Below, in pieces: positions 46,960-58,818 of a stretch of 64,000 nucleotides of DNA. The DNA is from Romanomermis culicivorax (lineage: Eukaryota; Nematoda; Enoplea; Mermithida; Mermithidae), in the NCBI GenBank assembly GCA_963922205.1, contig CAWUHX010000274.1:372001-436000 (forward strand). Direction: 5' to 3'. Each line of letters begins with the position of its first letter. Position 1 is the first letter of the stretch. The notes below the pieces were generated by a model. That model was not told the origin of the DNA and did not search any database. It saw nothing but the letters and a program-made list of their open reading frames with translations. Both the position numbers and the translations under genes were made by a program.

Positions 46960-48470
46960 CTCAGTAATCACACGTTGTGTATCGGTTTCCCGAATGTATC
47001 AATATAACGAACATATCGACAGCATTAATTATCGGTATACCAAGCGAGAAGTGAGCAATTCCCAAATGAGCCAATTCTCATTTGAGCGATTCTCACGTGA
47101 GTGATTCCCAATTGGGCGATTCCAAACGATCGATCGAGCATGTAATAACACTTTCCTCATATTTTCCTTTACCTAACATTTTTCTTTGTACGTATTTCTT
47201 TTTTCTTTCGTTTTCTGGGTTTATTGTTAATGTTTTCGTTTATGTATGTTTTAACGTTTTCATCTTTTGTCTCTGCTTTCTTTCCTTTTCGTTTTTCTTG
47301 TCATCTACTTTTTTCTTTTTCGCTCATGAAACAACACATTACAAGTCGTCATTTTAAATAACCGTAGTCTCCTGCATAATTCTAGTGCAGTTCGACATGC
47401 ATGAGTCTTTTATCGTTGTAAGTGTGAAAATGTTCATAAAAAAACATAAACAGAAGAATGCTGAAACAAACAAAACGTCAAGAGAAAGGAAACGTCAACA
47501 AAAATGAAGACATTAAAAACAAGTGAAAATAGATGGAAAAGCATTAAAAAAGAAAGAAAACATGAAGACAGTAGTAAGAAAAAAAATGTGAAAAAGAACA
47601 AAAAAGAAAATATCAGAGATTGAAAACAAAAAACTAAGATGAAAAATAATGAAGGAAAATCACAAAGGATAAAATTATGCAGAAAACAGTGTGCCGAATT
47701 GTATAAGAACTATACGGGAGGCTATGCTTAGAAATAAGAACTTGTAATTTGTTGTTTCATGAGCAAAAAAAGGAAAAGTGGATGAAAAGAAAAACGAAAG
47801 TAAAGGAAAGCAGAGACAAAAGATGAAAACGTAAAAATATACATAAACTAAAACATAATCAACATACAGCATGAAAGAAAAAAATACATACAAAAAAACA
47901 TATAAGGTAAAGAAGGAAAATATAAAGAAATTTATACTAGATTCTCGATCGCTCGTTTGGAATCGCTCCATTGAAAATTCACTCACGTGGAAATTCGCTC
48001 ACTTGGGAATTCGCTCAACTGGGAATCGCTTACATGAGAATCGCTCAATTGCGAATTCACTCACTTGGGAATTCGCTCAATTGGGAATCGCTCACTTGGA
48101 AATTTGCTCAATTGGGAATCACCCACATGGGAGTCACTCACTTGGGAATCGCTCACATGGAAATACCCCAACCGGGCGTATACAATTCTATTTGTTATTC
48201 CATCACATTGACTAATTCTGTTTCTCCCGAAATGCACATTTTTTTGTTCATGTTATTCAATCTCATTTTGCCCGAACTATCCAAAAATTTGCATAGAACT
48301 CAGGCTAAGGCCTAGGGTTCAACTTGACTTTATTCAGGCTCCGATACGTTTGGTTTACAGATAAATGTTCTTAAATTGTTGGCACTGTTTGGGATATTGA
48401 TTACGTTGGGGATACCGGTTCATTCGGGATACCAATACGTTCGGGATACCAATACTAGCCAAATGTTCAT
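46960..48470. mobile_element. Foldback-like element with minisatellite-bearing inverted arms
   Basis: Left arm 47049-47360 and right arm about 47690-48172 are inverted copies. Inner parts match closely (for example GTTTTCATCTTTTGTCTCTG on the left, reverse-complemented on the right; GCTCATGAAACAACA likewise). The outer part of each arm is a minisatellite with a 15-16-bp unit such as CGCTCACTTGGGAATT, about 5 units on the left and about 14 on the right. Further out, ATTCGGGATACCAATACG-type repeats continue the symmetry (46985-47040 and 48390-48465). The roughly 330-bp centre is A/G-rich on the plus strand. It lies 0.5 kb downstream of the aminopeptidase stop codon. Confidence 0.7.
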
Positions 48471-50108
48471 TACATGCAGAATACTATGCTCTATATTCTG
48501 GTGTGAAAAACTAAATTCAATAGTTTACATTTATGCTCTTTTAAAGTGTCAAAAGGGGTGAGAGAAATAAACCGAAAAAGTCATGTGAACCCCTTATTTG
48601 GATACACATAGGATGTCGCAGAATTTTTGCTTTCATTTCTGTAGCTACACCATTCGTTTTGAAATAATGATCGATGTCAAACTTTTATCGAAAATTATGG
48701 AAGGCCCTTGGACTACACTGTTCATGATACAGAGTCCTTGATGATCACTTTTTTCAACAATTTATAGATTATCGATCTTCTCTCGTAAGGCTGCGTTTGA
48801 TGAAACTTCGACCACTGCATAGATCATGAAATGAATGAATGAATTGAACGAAAAATGAATGGAGAGAAATAATGTTCAACGTGTTATATTTAAAAATCTA
48901 TCAGATTTGCGTACCGTAAGGTGTTCGCACACTCTGTAAGTTGATACAAGAATACTGATCAATCCCACTACGCCATCAGTGAGATGTAGGAAAAATTGAA
49001 AACGTGCAGATTACAGACGAATAAAAAGGAAACATGTGAGTTGCTGGTAAAATTTCATCGATCACAATGGTTGTGCAACAGGGTTCCTCGGAAGAGGTGC
49101 AACAAAAACTCCTCTTTTTCAGAAATTTGATCGAAAAAATTGGAGCTGAGTATATGCTACAAAATAAAATGCCGGCTGTCGGGCTCCAGCCAGTGTTATA
49201 AGCGATGAGAAAGTGCTCTAAAGTTGAAGGCACCCTGTTTCACAGGTGATGTTAGCCAGACGAAAATATGCCAAATAATAGTAGATTGAAGTGCCCTTTC
49301 AATTCAACAAAGGGCATCATTCTTGCCGTTTTCCTATAAATGAATTTCAAAAAGTCACTCGATTTCTGTAATCTAATGAAAATTTTCAAATTTCGTTTTG
49401 AAGCGTTTCATTCAGCAACCATCATGTTGGGGATGGACATAGTCTATCTCATGGTTGCAAAGAAATAGCCAAAGTCGATGCATTTTGTGTCGACGTCGAT
49501 TTGCATAGACAGCATGCATATGGTTGTTTATATTTTTGGTCATTCTTATGTTTGTTTTTATTAAAGAGAAAAATCGGCGGGCCTGACGGTCAATTTATTA
49601 TTCATATTGATTTTATATTGTATTTGTGGAGTTTATTGGCCCAATTACAACGTCCCCCGCCTGGATATTTACTTTATTTCTCACAGCCGAGGGAACGCAG
49701 GTTAGATCCCCGATCTCAGGGGTGCCACCCAGCATGCAAGTCTACATTTGCGACTCAATTCTCGGCCTGCTTCCTCGGTTTGCTCTTGATTTGAAGTAAC
49801 TTGAGCTCAGAGTGTTGTCTGATCATCTGCAGTTCTTTGGAACAAAAGCAGTTGATCTTCTGTTGAACTTGAGACTGACCAAACTGTTGCACACTTATTC
49901 TACCTAAGGTTTCAGCCTTATTAGTTGAATTAGCCAGTGACTGATTAGGTCTACTTTTGATTCTAATCTATTTATTATATTTCTTTAATATCACCCAAGT
50001 CTCATTTCAACAATCAGTAATCTAGAACAATAAAAATTTGTTCATGACATCTAGATCTAGACATCTAGATTCTAGATTGTACATCACATTTCTTCTTATC
50101 CTGTATTC
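48471..50108. other. no gene recognised
   Basis: AT-rich sequence. The longest open frames (48976-49233 minus, 49501-49794 plus) lack recognisable domains. A local TCTAGA-rich repeat (ACATCTAGATCTAGACATCT) lies near 50045-50075. Confidence 0.3.
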
Positions 50109-50972
50109 TGGGGCCTGAATTTGAGCCCAGCTTGGCCCAAAATATGGGCTTCGGGTCGGGTTCCGGCTGCGTGAAAAAATTCTTGGGCCAGGCCGACCTA
50201 TATTTCAAAATTTAAAATAAGCCCCCAAAATTTTGATGTGCAGGGTATAGTTTTTGATCATGTTTGTCGTGATTACTGTATCAAATAAATTTTGTTCGTT
50301 ACACCTAATATTTTTCAGGGTACCTGAAGAAAACCAAGCGATTTTCGACTTTTTTAAAACCAAAAACCATAGACAAAGTAACCAAAGCTTGGCCCGACCA
50401 ACTATGCTCTTAACTCTTCTCCGCTTCTGTTTTTTGCTCTTTGTCCCCTTTCTTGGACTTGATCAACTCTTTTCAGCATTTTGTGTTACTGAATGGTTCA
50501 CTAAATCCTTTATTAGTCAACTTTCAACAGTTCAATTTAATGTTTTATTTATAATTTTCGTTTCAGGCAGTTGATAATTTAATTTTTGAAGCATAATATT
50601 CATACATGCACTCATCATCTTCTCAATCATTGCTGGGGGAATCAAATTTGTTGGGAGTCAGCAATAATCTGCTGATCTGCTGGTAGTCAAAATCCCATAC
50701 GTGCATGGTAATATCGATTTAATGTGACTATTCCTTGATTGTTGTATCATGTTTAACTAAAAGTGCAATAGCAATAGTAGAATACTAAGATACCACATTA
50801 AATTTCATTTATACAAAATTTTAAAATCTGACTTTCAGGTCGGGCTACAGGCCTTGTTTTATTAAATAGGGCCGGGCCTCAAGGTTAAAGCCCGATTTTT
50901 GACCAGGCCGGGTTCAGACTTCTAAAAAAATATCAGGCCAGGCTGGAAATTCCAGGCCCAATTCAGGCTCTA
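50109..50972. mobile_element. hAT-like element, GGGCCTGAATT ends
   Basis: The left end TGGGGCCTGAATTTGAGCCC and right end GGCCCAATTCAGGCTCTA are inverted. The flanks CTGTATTC (50101-50108) and CCATATTC (50973-50980) agree at six of eight bases. Subterminal GGCCCGG/CCGGGCC motifs occur at both ends. The interior open frame (50254-50574) has no confident match. Confidence 0.65.
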
Positions 50973-51157
50973 CCATATTCCAGAGCTTTCTTGATTGGAC
51001 ATTTATCCAAATTCAAAAACATTAGACTGTGTGACGGCTTTGCAGCTCCCAAAATGGTGCATGAATGTTGCTGTCACAGCTACTGAAGGATTATATGAGA
51101 ACTGAAGAATAAAAAGGTAAAATTCCACAGCATTGTGCTGGGGTGTGCCCCTAAACA

Positions 51158-51282
51158 GGATTTTCTATTACACAAAAACAGTTCAACTTAACACATGCTT
51201 ATTCACTCAAACTGCTTAAAAGCTAAAAAAGGTGGAGTCTTAGCTTGCTTTGGTCTCTGAACCTAGTGACCATTCAGTATTC
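51158..51282. repeat. left inverted terminal repeat of the DIRS-like element
   Basis: From about TTTTCTATTACACAAAAACAG through GCTAAAAAAGGTGGAGTC to ACCATTCAGTATTC it is the inverted counterpart of 57061-57182. The two differ by a handful of substitutions and a small gap near the GCTTAAAAGCT. The outermost GGCCTTTAGGCC part of the right repeat is absent here. The start is approximate. Confidence 0.8.
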
Positions 51283-51337
51283 ACTCGAGCTCTTAGCTTG
51301 TGGTCACTTTTATTATTGTTTTGTTTTTCTGACACTA

Positions 51338-52115
51338 TGTCTATTGTGTCCAAGATTTTGAGAACTTCTTTGAAATTGTTGTATGATTTGATCAAATTAG
51401 GCCTCATTGCTGACAAAGCTTTGGATGCTGAAGCAGTCTTTGATATTGATAGCAACAGGGCTAAAATGCCTGGAGGCAATTTAGATGATAATGGCGACAA
51501 AAGCATAGCCAGTGATGATAGTGCCATCAGCACCCAGAGCTTTTCCTCTACTAGGAAATTCCATCATTCAAGCAGTCATGGCTCATCAGTCATTGACCAT
51601 ACATGGTGGGATGATGCTTCAGCATCGAATGACCCACAGGTGGTAATGCCAGAGTTTTTTGATGACCCAATGGTCAAATGTCAGCATTTATCACTTAAGC
51701 CCAAAACCAAGCTGATAGGCACTCATGAACTCTCGACATGCTTCGAGGAAACCAAGGCACACAAGGAGCATTTACACCCAAATGGCAATCTTGGATTGCA
51801 GCCTGGCCATTGCTTCAACTATTGATGATGATTTACATCTCTTCCTGCAATGGGCCAACAAATGGCCAGTACGTAAAAATGACCATAATGTAAACCAGGC
51901 CTTATTAGAATGTGCATTTCCTCAAATCCCCATTCTGAATGAAATTGAGAAAGGTAGTGGCGATTTGTCTTACATTCAGAAGGCAGTATCCCACAGTTTA
52001 GGCCATTTTTCTTTGGTGTTACACAACGTTACAGTCAACAGACCTTTTGAAATTTTATGCATTTTATTCGAAATTTCATCCATCAATGTCACTAGTGACA
52101 AGAACGTCCAGTGAT
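51338..52115 (+). pseudogene. gag-like ORF of the DIRS-like element
   Basis: From an ATG at about 51338 (MSIVSKILRTSLKLLYDLI) the frame runs to a stop at 51825, with a Ser/Asp-rich centre and a WWDDASAS motif. The next frame (51725-52114) overlaps and continues, so at least one frameshift separates the halves. Position before RT in a DIRS-like element is the basis for the gag call; no zinc knuckle was seen. Confidence 0.55.
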
Positions 52116-52117
52116 GC

Positions 52118-53690
52118 TTGGACCCATCAACCAAAATTGCTCTTCCACCTCTTTTCAGACATTTCCTTTGCAGCAAACTCAAAGAGCAAGGCTGTAAAGA
52201 TAAAACCTTAGATGGGGCCTTACAAAATATAGGTGGGCCATCAAACTGTTTGAGTGCACCCCAAAAGGATTCAAAACACCACCTGATGACCAGAAATACT
52301 TTCATCCCAGATCCGACACATTCAGGTATGATTTGGAAAATTTACATTTTTTATCTTGTCTCACACCTAATCATCAAATTAGTGGCTGTCTTGCATAACT
52401 GGAAATTTACTTCTTCTGACCCTTGTGTCCTAGCCACTGCTGCTGGCCTCTCACTTGAATTTCATACATGGCCTCCAAGGCAGAAATTTTGGCCTAAACC
52501 ATTAAAATTTTCTCCAAAAGAACAAGAACTGATAAATAAACAAATCACTGCACTGGTAGAGAAAGGAGCCATTTCTCCCTTTTCAATCTCTCCAGGTGAT
52601 ACACATGACATTTGGTTTTCTCATCTCTTTTTTGTTCCCAAGAAGACAGGAGACCTGAGGCCAGTCATTAATCTCTGACCCTTAAATCATTTCATTATTC
52701 ACGAACATTGCAAAATGGAAAGCATTATGATGCTAAAAGATCTTTTGCAACCAGGCAATTTTTTGCAAAAATTTATCTCAAAGATTGATATACCAATCCC
52801 TGAGAAACAAAAGAAGTTCTTATCTTTCGAATGGTCAGGGAAATGTTATCATTTTAATTGTCTACCATTTGTACTGGCCTCAGCCCCTCGTGTTTATACA
52901 AAAATGCTTAAACCTTTTGCTTCTCTGGTTCAACAGATGGGTCTGCAAATCATTATATATCTGGACGATATGCTCCTGATGAACCAAACTGCACTGGACC
53001 TGAAAAATGATATCACCTTAGTTTCATACATTCTAACAAATTTGGGGTTCATCATGAATGAAGAGAAATCAGAGACAGCGCCTGTTCAGAAAATATCTTT
53101 CCTCGGCCTCTTAGTGGACTCAGTTTCAATGTTGTTTAGCATTTCTGACGACAAAATCATATCAATCATAAACAAATGTAGAGTTCTCATTAATGCAAAT
53201 TTTGTTATTGCCAGGGACCTAGGCCACCTGCTAGGAACCATAACTTCAGTTAGCCAGGCTATTATTCAAGCACATTTGTATAGTAGGCATCTTCAAGCTT
53301 GTCTGATTGAGGCTTTCAAATTTCATGGGTTGCGGGAAATGAATTCGGCCTATGGTCCAGACAATTGTCTAGTTGGAATGGAAAAAATATACTTCCAGAA
53401 AAATGTGTCATCTCTGTCTTTTCTGATGCACCTAATACTGGCTGGGGTGCCTATTGTAACAGCAAAAGTTTATCCCCCCTATGGAATGAAAACGAAAAAC
53501 ACCTGCATATTAATTGCAAAGAACATTTGGCAGCATTTTTTGCATTAAAGATCTTTACCCCAGATTTGCACGGAGTTTTGATAACATTAATGCTAGATAA
53601 CTCTACAGCTGTGGCTTACCTTAACAAAATGGGTGGAACAAAAAACAGTTTTCTTTGTAATCTTTCAGTACAAATTTGGAGTTGATGCCT
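52118..53690 (+). pseudogene. reverse transcriptase and RNase H of the DIRS-like element
   Basis: RT blocks in order: LVEKGAISPFS, FFVPKKTGDLRPVINL, LPFVLASAPRVYTKML and the catalytic IIIYLDDMLLM (YLDD, near 52950-52985), then LGFIMNEEKS and FLGLLVDS. The RNase H blocks follow: FSDAPNTGWGA (53395-53450), HINCKEHLAAFFALK and LDNSTAVAYLNKMGG, supplying Asp, Glu and Asp. A TGA at 52676 interrupts NL(stop)PLN where relatives have Arg, consistent with a CGA to TGA change, and a frameshift near 53335 moves RNase H into another frame. Confidence 0.85.
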
Positions 53691-55165
53691 GGACCAAAGC
53701 CTGACCCTTTAGGATGTACACCTTCCAGGATGTGAAAATGAGCAAGCTGACCAAGCCTCCTGAGCTAAGGCAGATAAAAGTGACTGGAAACTTAGCTTTT
53801 CTGTTTTTTACTGATAAATGAAAAATGGGGACCACTGAACATAGACCTTTTTGCAGATAGGAACTACAAATGTTTAAATATTTTTGTTTCTTGGAAACCA
53901 GATCTGGATGCTCTGTGCATAGATGCCCTGAGTTTTTCTTGGCAAAACTGTGGAGTGATTTATGCTTTTCCCTCTTTTTGTCTCCTGAGCAAAGTCTTGA
54001 GAAAAGTTATGCAGGAAGAAGTCGAGATGGTGTTGATTGCTCCAATCTGGCAAATGCAAATTTGGTGGCCAACATTGCTGTCTTTGGCTACAAATTTTCC
54101 ACTTTTTCTCCACAACCATTCCTCTATCTTGACAGATTCAGAAGATACATTGCATCCACTAATTAAGAATGGCACCCTTCATCTTTCAGGGCGGAACATA
54201 CCAGGGAAACATGGCAGAGCCGAGGCCTTTCACAGGATGCTGCCGACATCTTGTTACAGTCATAAGCCCACAGTACCAAAAAGCATTATAACTGGGCCCT
54301 CAAAAAATGGAATTGCTGGTGTAATGAATGGAAAGTTGATCCCATTCAGGCAACTGTAGCAGACTTGGCTAATTATTTAACATCTCTACATAAAGAAGGT
54401 CTAAAATATCAAATCATATCTGGAGCTAAATCAGCTATTTGTACAGTATTAAAAGAAACTAATCCCAATTTTAAAGATACTCCTTTATTGCCATGCATCT
54501 GAAAGGGCATTTTTCATTCTGATCCCCCTGCCACGCTACACATCTACATGGGATGTCAGCACAGTCCTCAATTTTCTCGAGTCTATCGACATATCCCATA
54601 GAAGTTCAGAAACATACAGAAAATTGTTTACATACAAAGTTGTTATGCTTTTGGCCTTGAGTAGCCCCCAGAGATTATCAGAGAATTGTAAACTTTCCAC
54701 CAAATACATTCAAATCTTCTCAGATCACTTGGTTTTTTTGATTCCAGAAATGACAAAAACCTGTAATTTTGGGCTACCTCTTGAGGTTGTTATACATAAG
54801 TTTTCTAACTCCTCACTTTGCCCATATTTGCATATAATGGAATATATTTCTTTTACAAAACCCATCAGGGCCATCAACTCTCATCTTTTTCTCTCATGTA
54901 AAACCATTGAATGAGGTCACTTCTACCACTATCTCTCATTGGGTCATTAGGGTATTGTCTTTGGCAGGTATTGACATCTCTTTGTTCAAAGCGCATTCTG
55001 CCCGTTCTGCCTCTGCATCTAAAGCATTTCCAAGTGGCCTAATATAAAAGAGATTTTTAAAAGTGCCAACTGGTCACCCAATTCGAAAACCTTCTTTTGC
55101 TTTTATAATAAAACAATCATTCACAAAAGAGTGACCTTTACAGAGGCAGTTTTTTGTATTAAGGT
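53690..55165 (+). pseudogene. post-RNase H region and tyrosine recombinase of the DIRS-like element
   Basis: After RNase H, the DIRS-typical tail PDLDALCIDALSFSW, IAPIWQMQIWWP is read (53890-54100). The recombinase then starts near 54280 with WNCWCNEW-type blocks, followed by PLPRYTSTWDVSTVLNFLE (about 54530) and LLALSSPQRLSE, whose Arg is the first catalytic residue. FKAHSARSASASKA (about 54985-55025) supplies His-X-X-Arg, and FFCFYNKT (about 55095-55115) carries the likely nucleophile Tyr. All signature residues are present but spread over several frames with stops. Confidence 0.8.
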
Positions 55166-55192
55166 ACAGTATTTGTTCTGTTTTCTTTAAAT

Positions 55193-55304
55193 ATGCATAT
55201 GTTAAGTCGAGCTTGTTTTTGTGTAGTAGAATAGAATATTTTTCTAGGCCTTTAGGCCAACATGAAATATATATTCTACTAACAAAAACAGCGAAGACTC
55301 AACG
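55193..55304. repeat. internal complementary region of the DIRS-like element
   Basis: The first half (ATGCATATGTTAAGTC, then GTTTTTGTGTAGTAGAATA) repeats the right-end sequence directly. The second half (CTAGGCCTTTAGGCCAACAT, then CTACTAACAAAAACAGCGAAG) is the same end inverted. This is the right-end/left-end junction expected for the circular-intermediate model of DIRS replication. Confidence 0.8.
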
Positions 55305-55609
55305 TACCCGCCTCCCTGCCCTTTTTTTACTAATCAGGTTCCTTTGTTTAGGAAACCCTGGTTACCACTGAACAAATACCAGGATGACTCTCCGCAGAAC
55401 GACTCACCATACAAGAACCAACCAGTGGGTCATCATAATGCTCTAGCATTTGGCCGTTGCAGGCGCCCCTTTTGAATCAAAAATTTATTGCATATGTTTA
55501 TTGGCCATACTTTATTTATGAAAATTTTCACAAAGTATATAATCAATTTGTGTTCTCTTTGTCCGACCTCTGACCCCACTTGGGCCTTTTTTCAACCTGT
55601 TTGAATTAA

Positions 55610-56993
55610 CCCTTTCTTTCCCAAATTATGAAACATGAAGAGAAAAATTTTTCCATTCAAAAAATTGATTGCAGGGACTCATATTGACATTAAAATATCA
55701 AAATTTTGAAGAAAAACGCGTTTGCTGACCAGTGGTCATTTGATGTTGTAGAACATCAATGGGAATAAAAGACTCCGGTATTTTCGACCAACAATTTATT
55801 AAGAATGTTTGAAGGCAAAATTATATACTTTTGTGCATATACCTTGTGGTAGCATGAACATGCAGTTGGGTTAGCAACATCATATGGTCATTTGTAGTAG
55901 CCATATGTTCTAATTTAATTTGTAGCACCCCTGAAAATTGTGCCAATTTTCAAATGCAACATTGTTATGTGACCAGTATGTATTTCCTACATAAATGTAA
56001 TGCACCAGTTGGATTTTAGTCTGTATGTACTATTTTCCTTATTGCTAATAATCTACTCCTGGAAAAGTAAATTGTAAAACATGATTTTTCCCTTGAAGCA
56101 GAGAGATATTGAGATAGATTAGGTGAGATAGATGCATATTGAAATAGATTAGGTGATCAAATTAATCACTGGATGGGTGCTGAAAATCTATTCTAATTAC
56201 TTTCCAGACAAGTGGTGCAATATCACAAAATTGAGCAACAGAGACTTGTTCATTGAGAATGGAAAGTATCAGAAAATGGAAATAGATGTCGTTAAAGTGG
56301 CCTGAGAGAGTATTCGAAATTGACAACAAACAACATTTAGTTCCTGTCTGCTTATTCTAACAACTCTAACCATACTGAGGAATACTAAATTTGCATATTT
56401 TTGCTTGTGTGGTTCAATGGTATCATGCACTTCTCCTAGCGAGCAATCTGTTCAATATAATCTCTCAATTAGAAGAACTGATAACTATTTTTACATGAAT
56501 CTACTTTGTGTTCAATCTTGCAAGAGTAATCTATCATGAAATAACTAAAATCTGAAAGAAAAGCTGCATAGACAGAAACAAATTCAATACTATCGAGAAA
56601 ATAAAAAAATAAATTTTCACGTCATGACTTTCCGTTGATGTTGTAGGAATGAAAAAGTCATGTAATATAGTTTGAAGTGAAATTTAGTCTAAACAGTAAG
56701 AACTATCAGAATCAGCACGTTTTATTACCTAACCCAGAATTTTATTACAATCAAAAGCCAAAAACTTGATTTAAAAAACTTTTTTGAATGAAATGAAGAA
56801 AAAAACAAAATTTTTGGCTGACTAAATTCCAAATTGCTTGAAAACGAAAATTCTGTTGATAAAAAGCACAGTTGGCCAATCCTTCCTATTGACGTTGCCA
56901 AACATAAAATTAGCATTGGTCAAAGTCAAGCTCTGCCTACTTTTCAGCCAGTTAGAAATTTGATGTTGTTAAACGTCCCTGGGAAAGAAAGGG
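55610..56993. mobile_element. piggyBac-like non-autonomous element nested in the DIRS-like element
   Basis: Perfect 14-bp TIRs, CCCTTTCTTTCCCA and TGGGAAAGAAAGGG, are each flanked by TTAA (55606-55609 and 56994-56997). TTAA target duplication and a CCC start are hallmarks of piggyBac. The 1384-bp body has no transposase I recognise. A 70-residue frame crosses its right end (56834-57049), so that frame is not an ancestral protein. Confidence 0.85.
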
Positions 56994-57060
56994 TTAATTT
57001 AAGTGTAGCAGTTATTGCCTGCTTTTTTCCTTGTTTGATGTTTCAATAAATGTCTCTCAT

Positions 57061-57245
57061 GAATACTGAATGGTCACTAGGTTCAGAGACCAAAGCAAGC
57101 TAAGACTCCGCCTTTTTTAGCTTTTAAGTGAGCTCATTAGCTTATAGTTTGGGTGAATAAGCATATGTTAAGTCTTCACTGTTTTTGTTAGTAGAATATA
57201 CTTGTATATTTCACATTGGCCTAAAGGCCTAGCAAAATATCCTAT
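57061..57245. repeat. right inverted terminal repeat of the DIRS-like element
   Basis: Starts GAATACTGAATGGTCACTAG, the complement of the left repeat's inner end, and runs through ACTCCGCCTTTTTTAGC to GGCCTAAAGGCCTAGC and beyond. The outer 60 bases are represented in the internal complementary region but not in the left repeat. The outer limit is approximate. Confidence 0.8.
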
Positions 57246-57565
57246 TTTTGCTCTTCATGTTTGACAGGTTCAACTTTCATGCAGTTGTCATGAGGAGTGA
57301 TGAAAATGTAAAGTTATGAAAATTATGTACATTTTCTGCAAATTCTACCTTGTTTTCCCCCAAAAATTCCGGTTAAAACCTGTTTTTGTACAGCTAATTT
57401 TTTGTTTATTGAAATTACGAGTAATATGAACTCAAGCACACTAATTATTGTAATTATGCACACTTCAACGGAAATGGTGGCGACATCTCAAATACACTAA
57501 TTACAGACACTTGCGTAACAGGGCTAATTGTGGCGCCCTGTGGATTTCAGAACCTACAGTAATCC

Positions 57566-57826
57566 AAGTCTGGTCCGCGCTGACCACTGTGGGTGTTTTT
57601 CATGTTAATTCAAGTCTGGTCCGCACCAACCACTGTGGGTGTTTTTCTTGTCTGAAATGTGGGTCAAGTGGGTCTGAAACGAAGAAGAAGACCCTGTTTT
57701 TGGGAAGATGACCAGTCTTTGGTTTTTAGCGTTGACCCCAATAGTAGAATCCCGCGCCAGATTCCATCGGTAATTCTTCGACCCCAATAGTAGAATCCGG
57801 CGCCAGATTCCATCGGTAATTTTTGC
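57566..57826. repeat. two local tandem duplications
   Basis: AAGTCTGGTCCGC, then ACCACTGTGGGTGTTTTTC, occurs twice (57566-57600 and 57611-57645). Downstream, a 47-bp unit with GACCCCAATAGTAGAATCC and GCCAGATTCCATCGGTAATT is duplicated nearly exactly at 57733-57779 and 57780-57826. There is no coding evidence; near-identity suggests recent duplication. Confidence 0.75.
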
Positions 57827-58810
57827 TTACGAGAGTCGTCCTGCGTCTGGACCGTTATTTCGTTTTGTGTATTTTCGTGCCAGTTTTATGTTTCGTATCA
57901 AATCAATGTGAATCTCGTATTTGTATGAAGACTGTAAGTTATAAATTAGTAAAACCGAAAACTCAACTTCCCTAAGTACATATCAATCTTACAGTAGCTT
58001 GACCTGTAGTACCGGTACCTCTGACACAGTGTAAAATGTTTGTCTGAGAAACAATCAGTACATCAAAATATAGTCTGTTGGTTTGATGATTATACTAATG
58101 AATGTGTCACATAGACAAATACATGCGACTTCTGAGTGATTTCCACAGGTATGCTGTCTTCAGAGCTGCAGCTTCCCTCGAATGGTGCGAAAATCTTGAT
58201 GAAAATTTTACCAATAGAACAAGAATCCATTGCTATAAAATAAGAAAATAAAATTCTGTGTCATCCGATGGGAAATGGTAGGTGTTCGGGGGTGTTCACA
58301 GACAAAATTTTTCTTATTTTCGACGGCTCATTAGCGGCACTTTAGATTATGTTGAAGGATGTAATATGCAATAATTTACTGTAAATATTACACCGAAACA
58401 CAGCCTATCCTCTCTTTCGTAATTGTGTTTATTTATCGAATACGCTCACCCCAATCCCGAAATATAGCTCGGCTATTAAGACCACTGAAAAATGTCACAA
58501 ATCATCAGTTTTCAAACTTTGGTAGTCACAGCTCGAATTCATTTTTAAACAAAACCAATGATATCACGGAACTATTTTGAGATATGATCGATTTTCAACT
58601 ATTATCAACGTCAACCATCAAGGAAGTTCCCAGAAATCGTGTCGGGAACTCTACTGGAGGTACTGATCGTAATTCAGGCTAACGTATTCGCATGTCAACA
58701 CAAAGTATTTCATGCACAGTAAATTTCTTCTGAAAATTGATTCATCCTTGCCGTTTTGATTGACTTGAAGATTCACTTTTTTGAGGAGCACGCCCCTCCA
58801 GAGAGGACGA
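57827..58810. other. no gene recognised
   Basis: AT-rich sequence between the tandem duplications and the next MITE, without supportable ORFs. Confidence 0.3.
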
Positions 58811-58818
58811 CTTGGTAT

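Larger units (their letters stand above)
51158..57245 (+). mobile_element. DIRS-like tyrosine-recombinase retrotransposon, nearly full length but decayed
   Basis: The element has inverted terminal repeats (51158-51282 and 57061-57245), a gag-like frame, RT, RNase H and tyrosine recombinase in that order on the plus strand, and an internal complementary region at 55193-55304 joining copies of the two outer ends. No TSD is expected for this class and none is seen. Stops and frameshifts show that it is inactive. A 1.38-kb TTAA-flanked element is nested at 55610-56993; without it the retroelement is about 4.7 kb. Confidence 0.88.

Noticed and set aside
47871..48315. Two overlapping 114-codon frames with SLTWEFAQLG-type repeats
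   Set aside because: They are translations of the 15-bp minisatellite in the Foldback-like arm; repeat length keeps the frame open.
49501..49794. 97-codon plus-strand open frame
   Set aside because: No recognisable domain, splice context or repeat relation; expected by chance at this base composition.
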